Origin: Thermococcus radiotolerans
GTDB taxonomy: Archaea; Methanobacteriota_B; Thermococci; Thermococcales; Thermococcaceae
Assembly (NCBI RefSeq): GCF_002214565.1
Contig: NZ_CP015106.1
Span: 124,001-188,000, forward strand
Reading direction: 5' to 3'
DNA length: 64,000 nucleotides
Position numbers and translations under genes: made by a program. Under the pieces are notes generated by a model. That model saw only the letters and a list, made by a program, of their open reading frames with translations. It was not told where the DNA came from and made no database searches. Within the stretch, counting starts at the first letter, position 1, and every line of letters starts with the position of its first letter. Shown here in pieces: positions 24,684 to 33,830 of the stretch.

Positions 24684-25307
24684 CTAGGTCATCAGCATGT
24701 TCTCTATCATTTTTATGGCTTCCACTATCTTTCTCTCTGGCTTTTCCTCGTTCTTCGGTATCTCCAGGTTTATGACGAGCCTCTCCTCCTTGCTGTCCTC
24801 GAAGTCGTAGACCTCAAGCTCCTCGACCTCGACGTCCTCGAAGATGCTCTCTATCTCCGGGCTGATTATCTTCTTGTCATTGCCGTAAACCTCGACGCGC
24901 ACAACGTCCTCCGTCGTCGAGGCTATGACTATTATCTCGTACGCACCGACCTTTTTGGTGAAGCGGAGGACACTTCCGTAGCCCTCGACCTCCTCCTTGA
25001 AGCCGAGCTGGTGCATGGTGCTCCTTATGGCCTCGGTCTTGCTCTTTATCCTGTTCAGAATCCTCTCGCGGAGCTTGTAGCTCTCCTGGAGGGCCTTCTT
25101 TATCCCCTCCCCGGCATCCTCGATCGTGCCCTCCCAGATGCCGATGACCTTGATGCCCGATGAGGTTGGTTTGAGCTCTATCTTGATTGAGTCTATATCG
25201 AAGTCTCGCAGGTCGTCTATTTTAAGCTCGCTCAGCGTGAGGATGTCGAATTCCATCCTCACGATGTTGCCGAAGGCCTTGCCCTTGAACTTCACCTTCA
25301 TCACCAT
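24684..25307 (-). CDS. Conserved-looking soluble protein, unknown
   Basis: The 207-residue, highly charged protein has alternating strands and helices (KIDDLRDFDIDSIKIELKPT; helix EGIKKALQESYKLRERILNRIKSKTEAIRSTM) and no recognised motif. Its stop codon abuts the stop of the Mrr-fusion gene, so the two converge without any spacer. A TATA-like GTTTTTAAAC at about 25322-25333 puts the transcription start near 25304, so the ATG at 25307 or 25301 is probably used without a leader; an upstream GTG-type start at 25343 is less likely. Confidence 0.7.
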   Translation of the reverse strand: MVMKVKFKGKAFGNIVRMEFDILTLSELKIDDLRDFDIDSIKIELKPTSSGIKVIGIWEGTIEDAGEGIKKALQESYKLRERILNRIKSKTEAIRSTMHQLGFKEEVEGYGSVLRFTKKVGAYEIIVIASTTEDVVRVEVYGNDKKIISPEIESIFEDVEVEELEVYDFEDSKEERLVINLEIPKNEEKPERKIVEAIKMIENMLMT

Positions 25308-25388
25308 GGTGGGCTTATGGCGACGGTTTAAAAACTCTTCCATCTGGGTGATGCGCGACGTTACAAAAAATGGAGGGGAGGAGGGCTT

Positions 25389-27368
25389 TCACTTCCTTCT
25401 CCTGAGGAAGGCCGGGATAAGTGCTATGGCCACCAGGGCGGCCGGACCGCAGGTACTGCCCTCCGACGGGCTGCTGGTGGTAGTGGTTGTCGCGGATGCG
25501 TACTCGTAGGTGGTCTCGGCTGTGTTGCCGTAGAAGTCCTCAACGACCACCTTCAGGGTGAATTCCGAGGAGTTCACCGTGAACTGGCTGAAGTAGTTGC
25601 CCTTGACGTCCCACGGGTTGGTAGAGAATGCAGGATAAGTCGCAACGACTTTGCCGTCCACTATCACCTGAATCTCCGCGCTCTTTATTCCGACGTTGTC
25701 GTTGGCGTCGAAGAAGACCTTGATAAGCGTTCCCGGCTTCGGCTTCCTTGGTGAGATGTAGCCGAACTCGACGGTCGGCTTCTGGGTGTCCTTCTCCTTG
25801 ACGACCGCCAGCTGACTCTCACCCTCAGGCACGGTGACGTTCAGCAGCATGTAGTAATTGCCGCCTATCTCCCTCTCCGCGATGACCTTGTAGGTTATGG
25901 TGGTCGCGTCGGGGTCAACCTTGGCGCCCTCGGGTATCTGAACCACGAGGGGACCGCTGACGGCTTTACCCAGGTCGTTGAAGAAGTGAACCGCGCTTCC
26001 ATCCTCACCGTTCTGCCTGAGAACGACGAACTTCTGGGGAACCGGCAGGGAGCTTATCCCCGGGTGAAGGACGTCGTCCATCTCAGGGAATGCCACCGTT
26101 CCGTTGGGATAAACGTATATCACTTGGGAGCCGTACCAGGAGGGAACGTTGTAGTTGTGGGACAGATCGGCCTTGCTCGGGGGGTTGCTGGTCTTGTCCG
26201 GCGCTCCCGTGGTGGTCAGGGTGTAGAACCAGTGCTCGTTCCCGTCCTTGTCGATGTACAGTATCGGCTTGTCGTGGTGTATGTGGCCGGCGAGTATGAG
26301 CCTGACGTTGTACTTCTCGACGAGCTGGAGGAAGTACCTTGCTATGTCCTGGTACTGTCCGTCTTTGCCCGCCCAGTCCCAGCTGATGTACTTCATGAGG
26401 GCGTTCCAGTCGTTGTCGTCGAAGGCGGTGTAGCCCTTTATGGTGCCGTACTGTCCCTCGTCGGTCTTGTACCAGAACGGGTGGTGGACGAGGACTATGA
26501 CCGTCTTGTTCGGGTGGGATTTGAGTACGTCCTCCATCCACTGGAGCTGCTCCATCTCGGGATGCCTCTCCTCGCCGCGGCTGTCAAGGCCAATGATGAG
26601 GAAGTTCCCGATGACCTCGTAGAAGTACCTGGGGCCGACGTACTTCGAGTAGTAGGTCGGCGGGTGGTCGTGGTTGCCCTTGATGCTTATGAAGGGCATT
26701 CCGGCGGCGGTTCCGTGGAGGATCGCCAGGTCGAAGAGCTGGTAGCCCCTCTTGTCGCCGTTGGTGTCAACATCATCGCCGGTGCTTATCATGACGTTTA
26801 CCTCGCCGCTGTCCACCATGGCGTAGTACGTCATGAAGCTGTCCGTGGCGGTGTAGCTGTGCATCGGTATCGGATCGTCGCAGTACTTGAGTATCTCGGG
26901 GATGCTCTTCTGGAAGTACTCCCCGCAGACGAAGCCCATCTTCGAGCCGCTCGTCACGTGGAAATCGCTTCCATGGGCGATCTTGAGAACCGTCGGGGCC
27001 TCCTTCATGACCCAAACGCCGTTCGGAATAGTCACTTCTCCCTTGTCGCTCTTCACGACAAGGAAGTAAACGTCCGGGGCGGCGTCCTCGGGTATCTTTG
27101 CCTTAACGACTCCGTTTTCGGTTCCAAGTATCTGAAGGTCGTACGGGCCGTGGAGAATCGAGATTATCTGCAATCCCTGGATTGTAACTCCTTCGGCCGG
27201 CTGCACCTCTATCGTGTCTCCGGGAAGGCCGATTGCTGGAACGCCTGGAAGGGGCCTCAGGATGATGTCCCCCGGCGTCACTGTGGTTCCTGCCTTGACT
27301 GGGGCCGATAAAACCGCCACGACGGCGAGAAGGGCAACGATTATTGCAATGGCTCTTTTGATGGCCAT
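25389..27368 (-). CDS. Secreted metallophosphoesterase with CGP-CTERM anchor
   Basis: The 659-residue protein has a signal peptide (residues 1-26, AIAIIVALLAVVAVLS, cleavage near VKAG), a beta-rich N-terminal domain, then a calcineurin-type phosphoesterase domain with all metal motifs: SDFH (about 134), GDDVD, GNHDH (about 229), VHHPF and GHIHH (about 361). A beta-sandwich region with IKSAEIQVIVDGKVVA follows, then a Thr/Ser linker and the CGP-CTERM tail CGPAALVAIALIPAFLRRRK, a sorting signal known in Thermococcales that is probably exchanged for a lipid anchor. It likely hydrolyses phosphate esters at the cell surface, perhaps for phosphate or nucleotide scavenging. Confidence 0.92.
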   Translation of the reverse strand: MAIKRAIAIIVALLAVVAVLSAPVKAGTTVTPGDIILRPLPGVPAIGLPGDTIEVQPAEGVTIQGLQIISILHGPYDLQILGTENGVVKAKIPEDAAPDVYFLVVKSDKGEVTIPNGVWVMKEAPTVLKIAHGSDFHVTSGSKMGFVCGEYFQKSIPEILKYCDDPIPMHSYTATDSFMTYYAMVDSGEVNVMISTGDDVDTNGDKRGYQLFDLAILHGTAAGMPFISIKGNHDHPPTYYSKYVGPRYFYEVIGNFLIIGLDSRGEERHPEMEQLQWMEDVLKSHPNKTVIVLVHHPFWYKTDEGQYGTIKGYTAFDDNDWNALMKYISWDWAGKDGQYQDIARYFLQLVEKYNVRLILAGHIHHDKPILYIDKDGNEHWFYTLTTTGAPDKTSNPPSKADLSHNYNVPSWYGSQVIYVYPNGTVAFPEMDDVLHPGISSLPVPQKFVVLRQNGEDGSAVHFFNDLGKAVSGPLVVQIPEGAKVDPDATTITYKVIAEREIGGNYYMLLNVTVPEGESQLAVVKEKDTQKPTVEFGYISPRKPKPGTLIKVFFDANDNVGIKSAEIQVIVDGKVVATYPAFSTNPWDVKGNYFSQFTVNSSEFTLKVVVEDFYGNTAETTYEYASATTTTTSSPSEGSTCGPAALVAIALIPAFLRRRK

Positions 27369-27433
27369 GGTATCACCAAGAAGAGGTGGTACAACTCAAT
27401 TATAAGCTTTCCTTCCTACACTGGAAGGCATTT

Positions 27434-28033
27434 TCATGGGACCCTCTCCAACAGCTCCCTTGCCCACGCCACGATTCTCTCCGCGATTTCCGAGCTTCCC
27501 CCGAAACGGAGGTAGAGGCCGTAGTTTTCCTCTATCCTGTCGCCCAGCTTCAGTGACAGTTCCCTTCTCCCCGCATCGGCGGCAACGATGAGCCGCGTCA
27601 GGTCAACGGCCATCTCTATCAGCATGCAGTCCGCCCTGCTGAGGGGCCTGTTCGGGAGGTTCCCGCTTATCTCGCCCTCGGGGGCCATGGAGCACACCAG
27701 AATCCTAGTCTCCCCAAGTTCGTCCTCGTAGGGCTCTTCGCGGGCATCAACCCTTCCGTAGAATCCGGGTAGTCCTTTGATCCATCTGAATCCATCCGCC
27801 CCTTCGAACTCAAGGCTCACCGGGAGGTTCAGGCCGAGTTTCACCAGGAGTTCGGCGTCGTTGGTTATCTGTATCGAGGCGTACGGGTGTTCCTTGAGCT
27901 CCTCCGCACTCTTCCCTCCGAAGAGCCTGAAGAACAGTCTGTTTCCTCTCCTCACAACGCCCACTGGGGTGACGTTTGACCTCGTGACCAGCAGAACCTC
28001 GTAGACCTGCCCCTCTCTAAAGAGCTCGAGCAT
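27434..28033 (-). CDS. DUF447 family protein (flavin-reductase-like fold)
   Basis: The 199-residue protein matches the archaeal DUF447 family: N-terminal GQVYEVLLVTRSNVTPVGVVRRGNRLFFRLFGGK and EHPYASIQITNDAELLVKLGLN fit a split-barrel FMN-binding fold, and NRPLSRADCMLIEMAVDLTRL is the helical C-terminal part. Family members have been discussed with methanopterin/tetrahydromethanopterin-linked metabolism in other prokaryotes; in Thermococcales the role is unknown. It is alone between the phosphoesterase and the ABC transporter, all on the minus strand. Confidence 0.8.
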   Translation of the reverse strand: MLELFREGQVYEVLLVTRSNVTPVGVVRRGNRLFFRLFGGKSAEELKEHPYASIQITNDAELLVKLGLNLPVSLEFEGADGFRWIKGLPGFYGRVDAREEPYEDELGETRILVCSMAPEGEISGNLPNRPLSRADCMLIEMAVDLTRLIVAADAGRRELSLKLGDRIEENYGLYLRFGGSSEIAERIVAWARELLERVP

Positions 28034-28066
28034 GAAACCACCAAAGGGAGATAGAAAAAGGGGGAT

Positions 28067-29131
28067 TTAAAGCTGCTGCTTCGGAAGGACGATTATGTCG
28101 TCCCTCTCGACGTAGAAGGTTACCTCCTGCAGGGGCCTGAGTCCCGCAACTTCCCTGTCGCTGATGGTTCTGGCGATTATCCTGGTGTCCCCGAAGAGGC
28201 CAACGACCTCGATGAAGAAGCCGTAGTACTCGACGAGGTCAACGGTTCCGGTGAATGAGACCGCGTTCTCGACGGGCTTGAGCTGTATCCTCTCGGGCCT
28301 GATGACGATGACGACGTCGTCACTTTCGTCGGTGTAGTAGAGGCCGTCGAGCCTTATGCCCTCGAACTCGACGGTAACCCTGTCGCCGTTCCTCTCCACG
28401 ACCTTGGCCGGGATGACGTTGGTCTTGCCCATGAAGCTCGCCACGAACTCGGTCCTCGGGCTCTCGTATATCTCCTTCGGCGTTCCGACCTGCTCGACGG
28501 TTCCGACGTTCATAACTGCAATCCTGTCGCTTATCGCCATTGCCTCCTCCTGGTCGTGGGTGACGTAGATGACGGTAATGCCGAGCTCGCGCTGGATTCT
28601 CCTTATCTCCGAACGCATCTCAAGGCGGAGCTTTGCGTCGAGGTTGCTCAGCGGTTCATCGAGGAGAAGAACCTTCGGCTCGACGACGAGGGCTCTGGCT
28701 ATTGCAACACGCTGCTGCTGACCACCGGAAAGCTGGGTTGGATAGCGGTCCTCGAAGCCCTTGAGCTTGACCAGCTCAAGCGCCCACTCAACCTTCTTCC
28801 TTACCTCTTCCTTGGAGAGCTTTTTGAGCTTTAGGCCGTAGGCAACGTTGTCGAATACGGTCATGTGCGGCCAGAGGGCATAGTTCTGGAAGACGAGCAC
28901 CGCTCCGCGCTTGCTGGAGGGGAGGTAAGTGACCTCCTCGTCTCCGAAGTGTATGGTTCCACTGTCCGGGAAGTCCAGGCCGGCTATGATTCTCAGCGTC
29001 GTTGACTTTCCACAGCCGCTCGGTCCGAGCAGTGTGAAGAGCTCTCCGGCTTTTATATGAAGGTCTATCCCCTTAAGGGCAACGGTTTCTCCGAAAGTTT
29101 TAACGATGTTTTCAAGCTTGACGTCAACCAT
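28067..29131 (-). CDS. ABC importer ATP-binding protein (ferric/CUT1-like, TOBE domain)
   Basis: The 354-residue ATPase has Walker A GPSGCGKSTT (about residues 35-44), LSGGQQQRVAIARAL, Walker B LLLDEPLSNLDAKLR and the H-loop VTHDQEEAM, followed by a TOBE regulatory domain (VIRPERIQLKP, TVDLVEYYGFFIEV). This is the type that drives iron(III), thiamine, phosphonate or polyamine importers. I chose the ATG at 29131 after GAGGTGG. It lies directly after the fused permease gene, and the binding protein is encoded further upstream. Confidence 0.93.
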   Translation of the reverse strand: MVDVKLENIVKTFGETVALKGIDLHIKAGELFTLLGPSGCGKSTTLRIIAGLDFPDSGTIHFGDEEVTYLPSSKRGAVLVFQNYALWPHMTVFDNVAYGLKLKKLSKEEVRKKVEWALELVKLKGFEDRYPTQLSGGQQQRVAIARALVVEPKVLLLDEPLSNLDAKLRLEMRSEIRRIQRELGITVIYVTHDQEEAMAISDRIAVMNVGTVEQVGTPKEIYESPRTEFVASFMGKTNVIPAKVVERNGDRVTVEFEGIRLDGLYYTDESDDVVIVIRPERIQLKPVENAVSFTGTVDLVEYYGFFIEVVGLFGDTRIIARTISDREVAGLRPLQEVTFYVERDDIIVLPKQQL

Positions 29132-29141
29132 CCCAACCACC

Positions 29142-30983
29142 TCATGTGAGACCTATGAATGAGTACCTCTGCTTGGTTATCACGTTGGCGAGGACTATGG
29201 CTATGATCTGCACGGTCATGAGGAAGACACCGAGCGCGGCCGCTAGATTAGCGCTTCCGACGGCACTCGTCATCAGCTCGACCATTCTGGCGGTTATCGG
29301 GTAGTACTCCGGGTTTATTGAACCGAGCGTGATGCCGACGCTGGTCTCGCTCATACAGTAGACGAAGCTCAGCATCGCGCCGCCCAGGAGGTTCAGGAGT
29401 ATCAGCGGCATGAGGATTCCTGTGAGTGCCTTCCACCTTCCGGCGCCGAGGTTGAGCGCCGCCTCCTCGAGGGACACGTGCACCTGCTGGATTCCGGCGG
29501 AGATGGAGCGCGCCGCGAAGGGCAGACGCCTTATGGAGTAGGCCAGCACCAAGACCATCGCCGGGTTGAAGCCGAGCAGGTTGGTGGGGTCGAGTGGCGT
29601 GTCCGGGAACACCTTGGCGAAGAAGAAGAAATAGCTCATGGCTATGACGATACCTGGAACCGCTATCGGGATGGTCGAGAGGCTGTCGAGGACCGGACCG
29701 AGCTTGCTCTTCTTGAACCTGCTGGAGGCGTAGGATGCCGTGAGCGAGAGCAGAAGGATGACGATTATCGCTGCCGTAGAATACATAACGCTGTTCATGA
29801 TGACCCTCTCGATGTCCGGCTGCGTGATGATGCTCTGTATGTGTGCCGTCGTGAAGCCCTGTGGCCACGTTCCGGACCAGCTCTCACTGAAGGCGAGGAG
29901 AACCACACCCACCTGCGGGAATATTGAGATGAGGAGCATCGGGAGGACGACGAGGTATATGAGAACTGCCTGCCAGCCCTTGGGCTTGGCCACGCGGGGC
30001 TTCCACCTTCCACCCTTGCTGAGCATCGCGTACTGGCGCAGGCTGACGTACTTCCTGATTCCAAGGAACATCAGGATGGCGATGGTGAGCATTATGAGCG
30101 CGAGGGCGGCGAGCTGTGGACTGCCCACGTTGAAACCGCTGGTGAATGCGCTGTAAATCTGGAAGGACATGAGCTTTCTGGCAAGGGCGTTGCCCTGGAA
30201 GACTATCGGCGCGGCGAGGTCCTCAAGGCTGAAGATGCCGACGAGGGTTGCACCGGCCGCTATTCCCGGAAGGGCAAGCGGGAAGGTGACCGTTCTGAAG
30301 AGGTGAAAGCTGCTACTTCCGAGGTTCTCGGCCTGCTCCTCGAGGGTGGGGTCGATGTTGATAAAGCTAGCGTAGGCGTTGAGGTAGACTATCGGGTAGT
30401 AGGTCATGGTCTGGGCGACTATAACACCGACTAGGCCGTCGATGACGATCCTGTGCGGGAACAGGTGAAGCATGTCGAAGAACAGCCAGTTGATGAGGCC
30501 GTTGGGGAGGAACATCTTCTTGACGATGAAGACGTTGACGAAGGGTGTGACGAGGAGGGGAACGAAGAGCAGAATTCTAACGATGTTCTTGCCCGGAAAG
30601 TCGTAGCGGGCCATGACGAAGGCGAATATCGTTCCGAGAATCGTCGTCAGTATCATGACGCTTATTGAGACGAGCAGGGAATTCAAGATGACTCCAAAGT
30701 CGACGCCCTGCACGTAGTATATCTGCTCTCCGTTGGGCATCGTGATGAGTCTGTAGAATTCTCCCGTCGGTCTGAAGCTGATATAATAGTCCGACGTCAG
30801 GATACTGGTGAACCAGTGGAATGAGAAGTGGCCGTTGTACTCGAAGGCCACCGCCAGCATCGTCAGCACGGGGATTATCAGGAATGCCACCAGGTAGAGG
30901 AGTGGGAACATGAATGACGCTGTCACAACAGGGTCGAAGATTGGCGTCCCAAAGAGATTCTCGCTCCACTTGCTAACCTTCAT
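29142..30983 (-). CDS. ABC importer permease, two fused permease domains (ferric type)
   Basis: The 613-residue membrane protein has two binding-protein-dependent permease halves. EAA-type loops that contact the ATPase are visible in each: EEQAENLGSSSFHLFRTVTFPLALPG in the first and EEAALNLGAGRWKALTGILMPLIL in the second. Such fused permeases occur in iron(III) and related importers (FbpB-like), which otherwise are dimers of one protein. It is transcribed with the ATPase from a TATA-like AATATTTAAATAG around 31043-31055, separated from the binding-protein gene by a T-rich terminator. Confidence 0.93.
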   Translation of the reverse strand: MKVSKWSENLFGTPIFDPVVTASFMFPLLYLVAFLIIPVLTMLAVAFEYNGHFSFHWFTSILTSDYYISFRPTGEFYRLITMPNGEQIYYVQGVDFGVILNSLLVSISVMILTTILGTIFAFVMARYDFPGKNIVRILLFVPLLVTPFVNVFIVKKMFLPNGLINWLFFDMLHLFPHRIVIDGLVGVIVAQTMTYYPIVYLNAYASFINIDPTLEEQAENLGSSSFHLFRTVTFPLALPGIAAGATLVGIFSLEDLAAPIVFQGNALARKLMSFQIYSAFTSGFNVGSPQLAALALIMLTIAILMFLGIRKYVSLRQYAMLSKGGRWKPRVAKPKGWQAVLIYLVVLPMLLISIFPQVGVVLLAFSESWSGTWPQGFTTAHIQSIITQPDIERVIMNSVMYSTAAIIVILLLSLTASYASSRFKKSKLGPVLDSLSTIPIAVPGIVIAMSYFFFFAKVFPDTPLDPTNLLGFNPAMVLVLAYSIRRLPFAARSISAGIQQVHVSLEEAALNLGAGRWKALTGILMPLILLNLLGGAMLSFVYCMSETSVGITLGSINPEYYPITARMVELMTSAVGSANLAAALGVFLMTVQIIAIVLANVITKQRYSFIGLT

Positions 30984-31042
30984 CGAGCATCAACCTCCGT
31001 TGTTTTGAACTCCCAGTCACTCTGATTGGGTCGAGGTGGACT

Positions 31043-31055
31043 CTATTTAAATATT
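31043..31055 (-). promoter_or_regulatory. TATA box of the permease-ATPase genes
   Basis: On the minus strand AATATTTAAATAG lies about 60-70 bases before the permease ATG and after a T-rich stretch ending the binding-protein transcript. It suggests that the transporter core is transcribed separately from its binding protein. Confidence 0.45.
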
Positions 31056-31090
31056 TCCAAAAATTTGTTGATTCGCCGGCATCTAAACGG

Positions 31091-31106
31091 AGGGAAAAAA
31101 GGGAAG
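31091..31106 (-). terminator. T-rich terminator after the ABC binding-protein gene
   Basis: On the minus strand a pyrimidine run (TTCCCTTTTTTCCCT) lies about 25 bases after the binding-protein stop. Archaeal RNA polymerase terminates at such oligo-T tracts; the strength here is unknown. Confidence 0.45.
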
Positions 31107-31129
31107 GAATATCCAGGGAGATATCAAAT

Positions 31130-32569
31130 TCAACCGGTCATGCTCTGAAGGTCCTGGAGGACCTTGTCGTACTTGTTGCCGGCGGCCTGGCGCCACTCCT
31201 GGACGAGCTGGTCCTGGAAGTTCCTGTCTTTGGTTATCTTGTCGTTTATCTTCTTGGCGTACTCCTCGGTGAAGGTGACCATCTGGCCGGTCTCGGGGTC
31301 CTTGAACTGTATCGGGGCGGTGAGCTCTTCCTTGAGCTGCTCGAACTGCTCCTTGGTTATCTTGCCGTCCTTGTACGCCTGCACTATGGCAACCCAGGCG
31401 TCGTGGAGCTTCTGGTTCGGGTCAACGAGGGTGGCCTTGAAGTAGTACTGGAGCGCGCTGACGGTCTCAAGGGCGCGCTTGTCATCGAACGGTATTCCTT
31501 CGGCGTTTATGGCGTCCTGGTAGGCCTTCTTGAGGGCGGGCCTGACCTGGCCGTAGGTCTCTCCCTCGTGCTGGCCCTTGAATATGACGTCGGCGTAGGT
31601 CTTGGTTATCTTCATATCGAAGATGTTCGGGTTGATCGGGAGTCTGTTGACGTCGGGGCTCATCCAGACTGCCTGGCCCTCGGTGAGGACCCAGTATATG
31701 AAGGCCTGGGCCGCCTCGGGGTGCTGGGCGTTCTTGAGGAGCGCTATCGGGTCGCCGTTGATGATGCTCTCTCCCTTCGGGACTATGTACTGGCAGTCGG
31801 GGTTCTGCTGCATGGCGGTGTAGCCGTAGAAGTCGATGGTGTTTCCTGCCGCTATCTCGCCGTTTATGACGGCATCCCTGACGGCGTCACTCTGCATGTA
31901 TATCTTGGAGTTGGCCGCTATGAGGGTCATGATGCGCCAGCCCTGGTCCCAGCCGAAGGCCTGGACGATGATCTGGTAAATCCTCGTGTTGGACGTGCTC
32001 CTGGTCGGGTCGGCTATGCCGTACTGCGGCGGGTTGAGGGCCCACTGCTCGCTGGCGACGTCCTCCCACTTCTCGGGAACGGGGAGGTTCCACTTCTTGA
32101 GCTGTGCCTTGTTGATCGTGAATCCGAACGATGAGAGCGCGGCGGCTATCCAGTATACGTTGTCGCCTTCCTTCCTTATCATGGGCATTCCGGCGAGCTG
32201 GGTTGGAATCTGGTTGCCTACGAGACCGAGAACCTTCTCGTCCGTTATCGGTGCGAGGTAGCCGGCCTTGTAGAGGTCGTCGAATAGGGTCGGACCTCCG
32301 CCCCAGCCGACGTCGGCGCCCTTCTCGATGTAGCTTGGCCAGAGGCTCTCCGGAACCTTGATGAACTTGAGGTCCTCGATGTTGTACTGCTTCGCGATCT
32401 CGCTCTTGAGGAATGCCTGCTTGGCCATGTACTGTATGGTGGCATCGTGTCTGGTGACGATAACAAGGGTTATGCCGCTGCTTTCGCCACCGCCGCCACT
32501 GATGCAGCCGCTGGCCACAACACTGATGGCAAGAAGCAGGATAAGACCAAGGGAGGCCCATTTCTTCAT
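31130..32569 (-). CDS. ABC importer substrate-binding lipoprotein (ferric-type)
   Basis: The 479-residue protein has a lipoprotein signal: hydrophobic helix then VASGC (Cys near 22), with a glycine-serine linker behind it. The body fits a periplasmic-binding type 2 fold of the iron(III)/thiamine/polyamine group (YNIEDLKFIKVPESLWPSYIEKGADVGWGGGPTL; EAAQAFIYWVLTEGQAVWMSP). It is longer than the usual 330-380 residues, with an extra helical C-terminal segment of about 110 residues (KDGKITKEQFEQLKEEL). It delivers its ligand to the permease and ATPase encoded downstream on the same strand; the ligand is not known. Confidence 0.9.
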   Translation of the reverse strand: MKKWASLGLILLLAISVVASGCISGGGGESSGITLVIVTRHDATIQYMAKQAFLKSEIAKQYNIEDLKFIKVPESLWPSYIEKGADVGWGGGPTLFDDLYKAGYLAPITDEKVLGLVGNQIPTQLAGMPMIRKEGDNVYWIAAALSSFGFTINKAQLKKWNLPVPEKWEDVASEQWALNPPQYGIADPTRSTSNTRIYQIIVQAFGWDQGWRIMTLIAANSKIYMQSDAVRDAVINGEIAAGNTIDFYGYTAMQQNPDCQYIVPKGESIINGDPIALLKNAQHPEAAQAFIYWVLTEGQAVWMSPDVNRLPINPNIFDMKITKTYADVIFKGQHEGETYGQVRPALKKAYQDAINAEGIPFDDKRALETVSALQYYFKATLVDPNQKLHDAWVAIVQAYKDGKITKEQFEQLKEELTAPIQFKDPETGQMVTFTEEYAKKINDKITKDRNFQDQLVQEWRQAAGNKYDKVLQDLQSMTG

Positions 32570-32658
32570 GGTTTATCACCCAGTTATGTTCAATCAGTGG
32601 AAGTTCCTCAAACTCAATAAAAAATTAATGGTTCAAGGGGCTAAAAAAGAAGAAAGAT

Positions 32659-33708
32659 TCACCTCTTCCTCCTGTAGAGGGCGAGCGGTATGAGGGCGAG
32701 TCCGACGAGAGCGGCCGGACCGCAGGTGCTTCCGCCTCCACCCTCTTCCTTGCCGAGGCTCTGCTGGAGGTCAATGGTCCAGTGGATGAAGTTGGTGACG
32801 AACTGCGGGCCGTCGAGGTCAACGCCGTGGTAGGTCGGGCTCCACATGGGCTCGTAGCCGCCGTAGGGGGTCTCACCGCTGACGATGAGGACGTTCTTCT
32901 TGTCCGGGAAGACCTCAACCGCCATGAGCGGGAACTGGCCGGTTGAACCGGCAGTGTAGGCCTGGGCGGCAGGGTCGGTGTTCTCAACTATCTGACCGTC
33001 GCCGCTGCTGGTGACGATGACGTAGACGTTCTCAATGCCCCCTCCAGCAGGGAGCGTCTTCCAGTTGCCCTCGTCGTCAACGTAGGCGACGACACCCGGG
33101 CCGTGGAAGAGAACCTTGCCACCGTTGGCGAGGTCCTTTGTGAGCATGTCCTTGTTCGGGGTGTTGGCCTCGGGGTTAACGAGTCCAACTACACGGTATC
33201 CAGCGCCAGCGTTGCTGGTGGCGTCCTCAACGGAAGCCTGGTCAACCCTGAGGTGAACTCCAAGGGCGTCGAGAACCGAGTCGGCGTAGTCAATCCTGTC
33301 CTTACCATCGCCGTAGTCGCTGTCGGCGGCGATCCAGAGAATCTTTCCCCCCTGGTTCCACCAGTCCTCCAGGGCCTTTATCTCGTCGTTGCTGAAGGGC
33401 TGGCTGGGCTGGCCGATGATAAGGAAGTCAACGTCCTTGAGGGCATCGGCGGTTATCTTCTCGCCGACGCTCTGTATTCCGAGCTGGTCCGCGAGAGCGG
33501 GGTCACCGATGTAAACCCAGTTGACATCCGTTATGGTCTTGATCATTCCTTCGGCGAGGACATTGCCCTCCTTGTCCGTCAGCACTGCCAGGCCCTTGTC
33601 GCTTTCACCATGGGAGAGGTCAACACCGATGGTGGTGGCACTGGCCATGGCAAATCCAAACACTCCAAAGAAAACAAACACCGCAAGTATTATTGCAGCC
33701 TTCCTCAT
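32659..33708 (-). CDS. Secreted CGP-CTERM protein with GATase/DUF4350-like domain
   Basis: The 349-residue protein has a signal peptide (residues 3-24) and a CGP-CTERM tail (STCGPAALVGLALIPLALYRRKR, beginning near 327). Between them lies a domain with alternating strands: DVDFLIIGQPSQPFSNDEIKALEDWWNQGGKILWIAADSD resembles class-I glutamine-amidotransferase-like domains (DUF4350/ThuA type), which often occur in extracytoplasmic proteins. No catalytic Cys is apparent in the expected elbow, so it may bind a ligand. It is upstream of the ABC binding-protein gene on the same strand but separated by a T-rich tract, so a link is only positional. Confidence 0.78.
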   Translation of the reverse strand: MRKAAIILAVFVFFGVFGFAMASATTIGVDLSHGESDKGLAVLTDKEGNVLAEGMIKTITDVNWVYIGDPALADQLGIQSVGEKITADALKDVDFLIIGQPSQPFSNDEIKALEDWWNQGGKILWIAADSDYGDGKDRIDYADSVLDALGVHLRVDQASVEDATSNAGAGYRVVGLVNPEANTPNKDMLTKDLANGGKVLFHGPGVVAYVDDEGNWKTLPAGGGIENVYVIVTSSGDGQIVENTDPAAQAYTAGSTGQFPLMAVEVFPDKKNVLIVSGETPYGGYEPMWSPTYHGVDLDGPQFVTNFIHWTIDLQQSLGKEEGGGGSTCGPAALVGLALIPLALYRRKR

Positions 33709-33830
33709 GGTATCACCGGGTTATTTAAGGCTCAGGAAGTTATAAATCTTATGAATCCGAACTTTAACAGTCTCGAAAAAGTTCCGTAAAGTCCTTAAAG
33801 GCTTATACCGTTCTGGGCTTGGTGGTGAGT

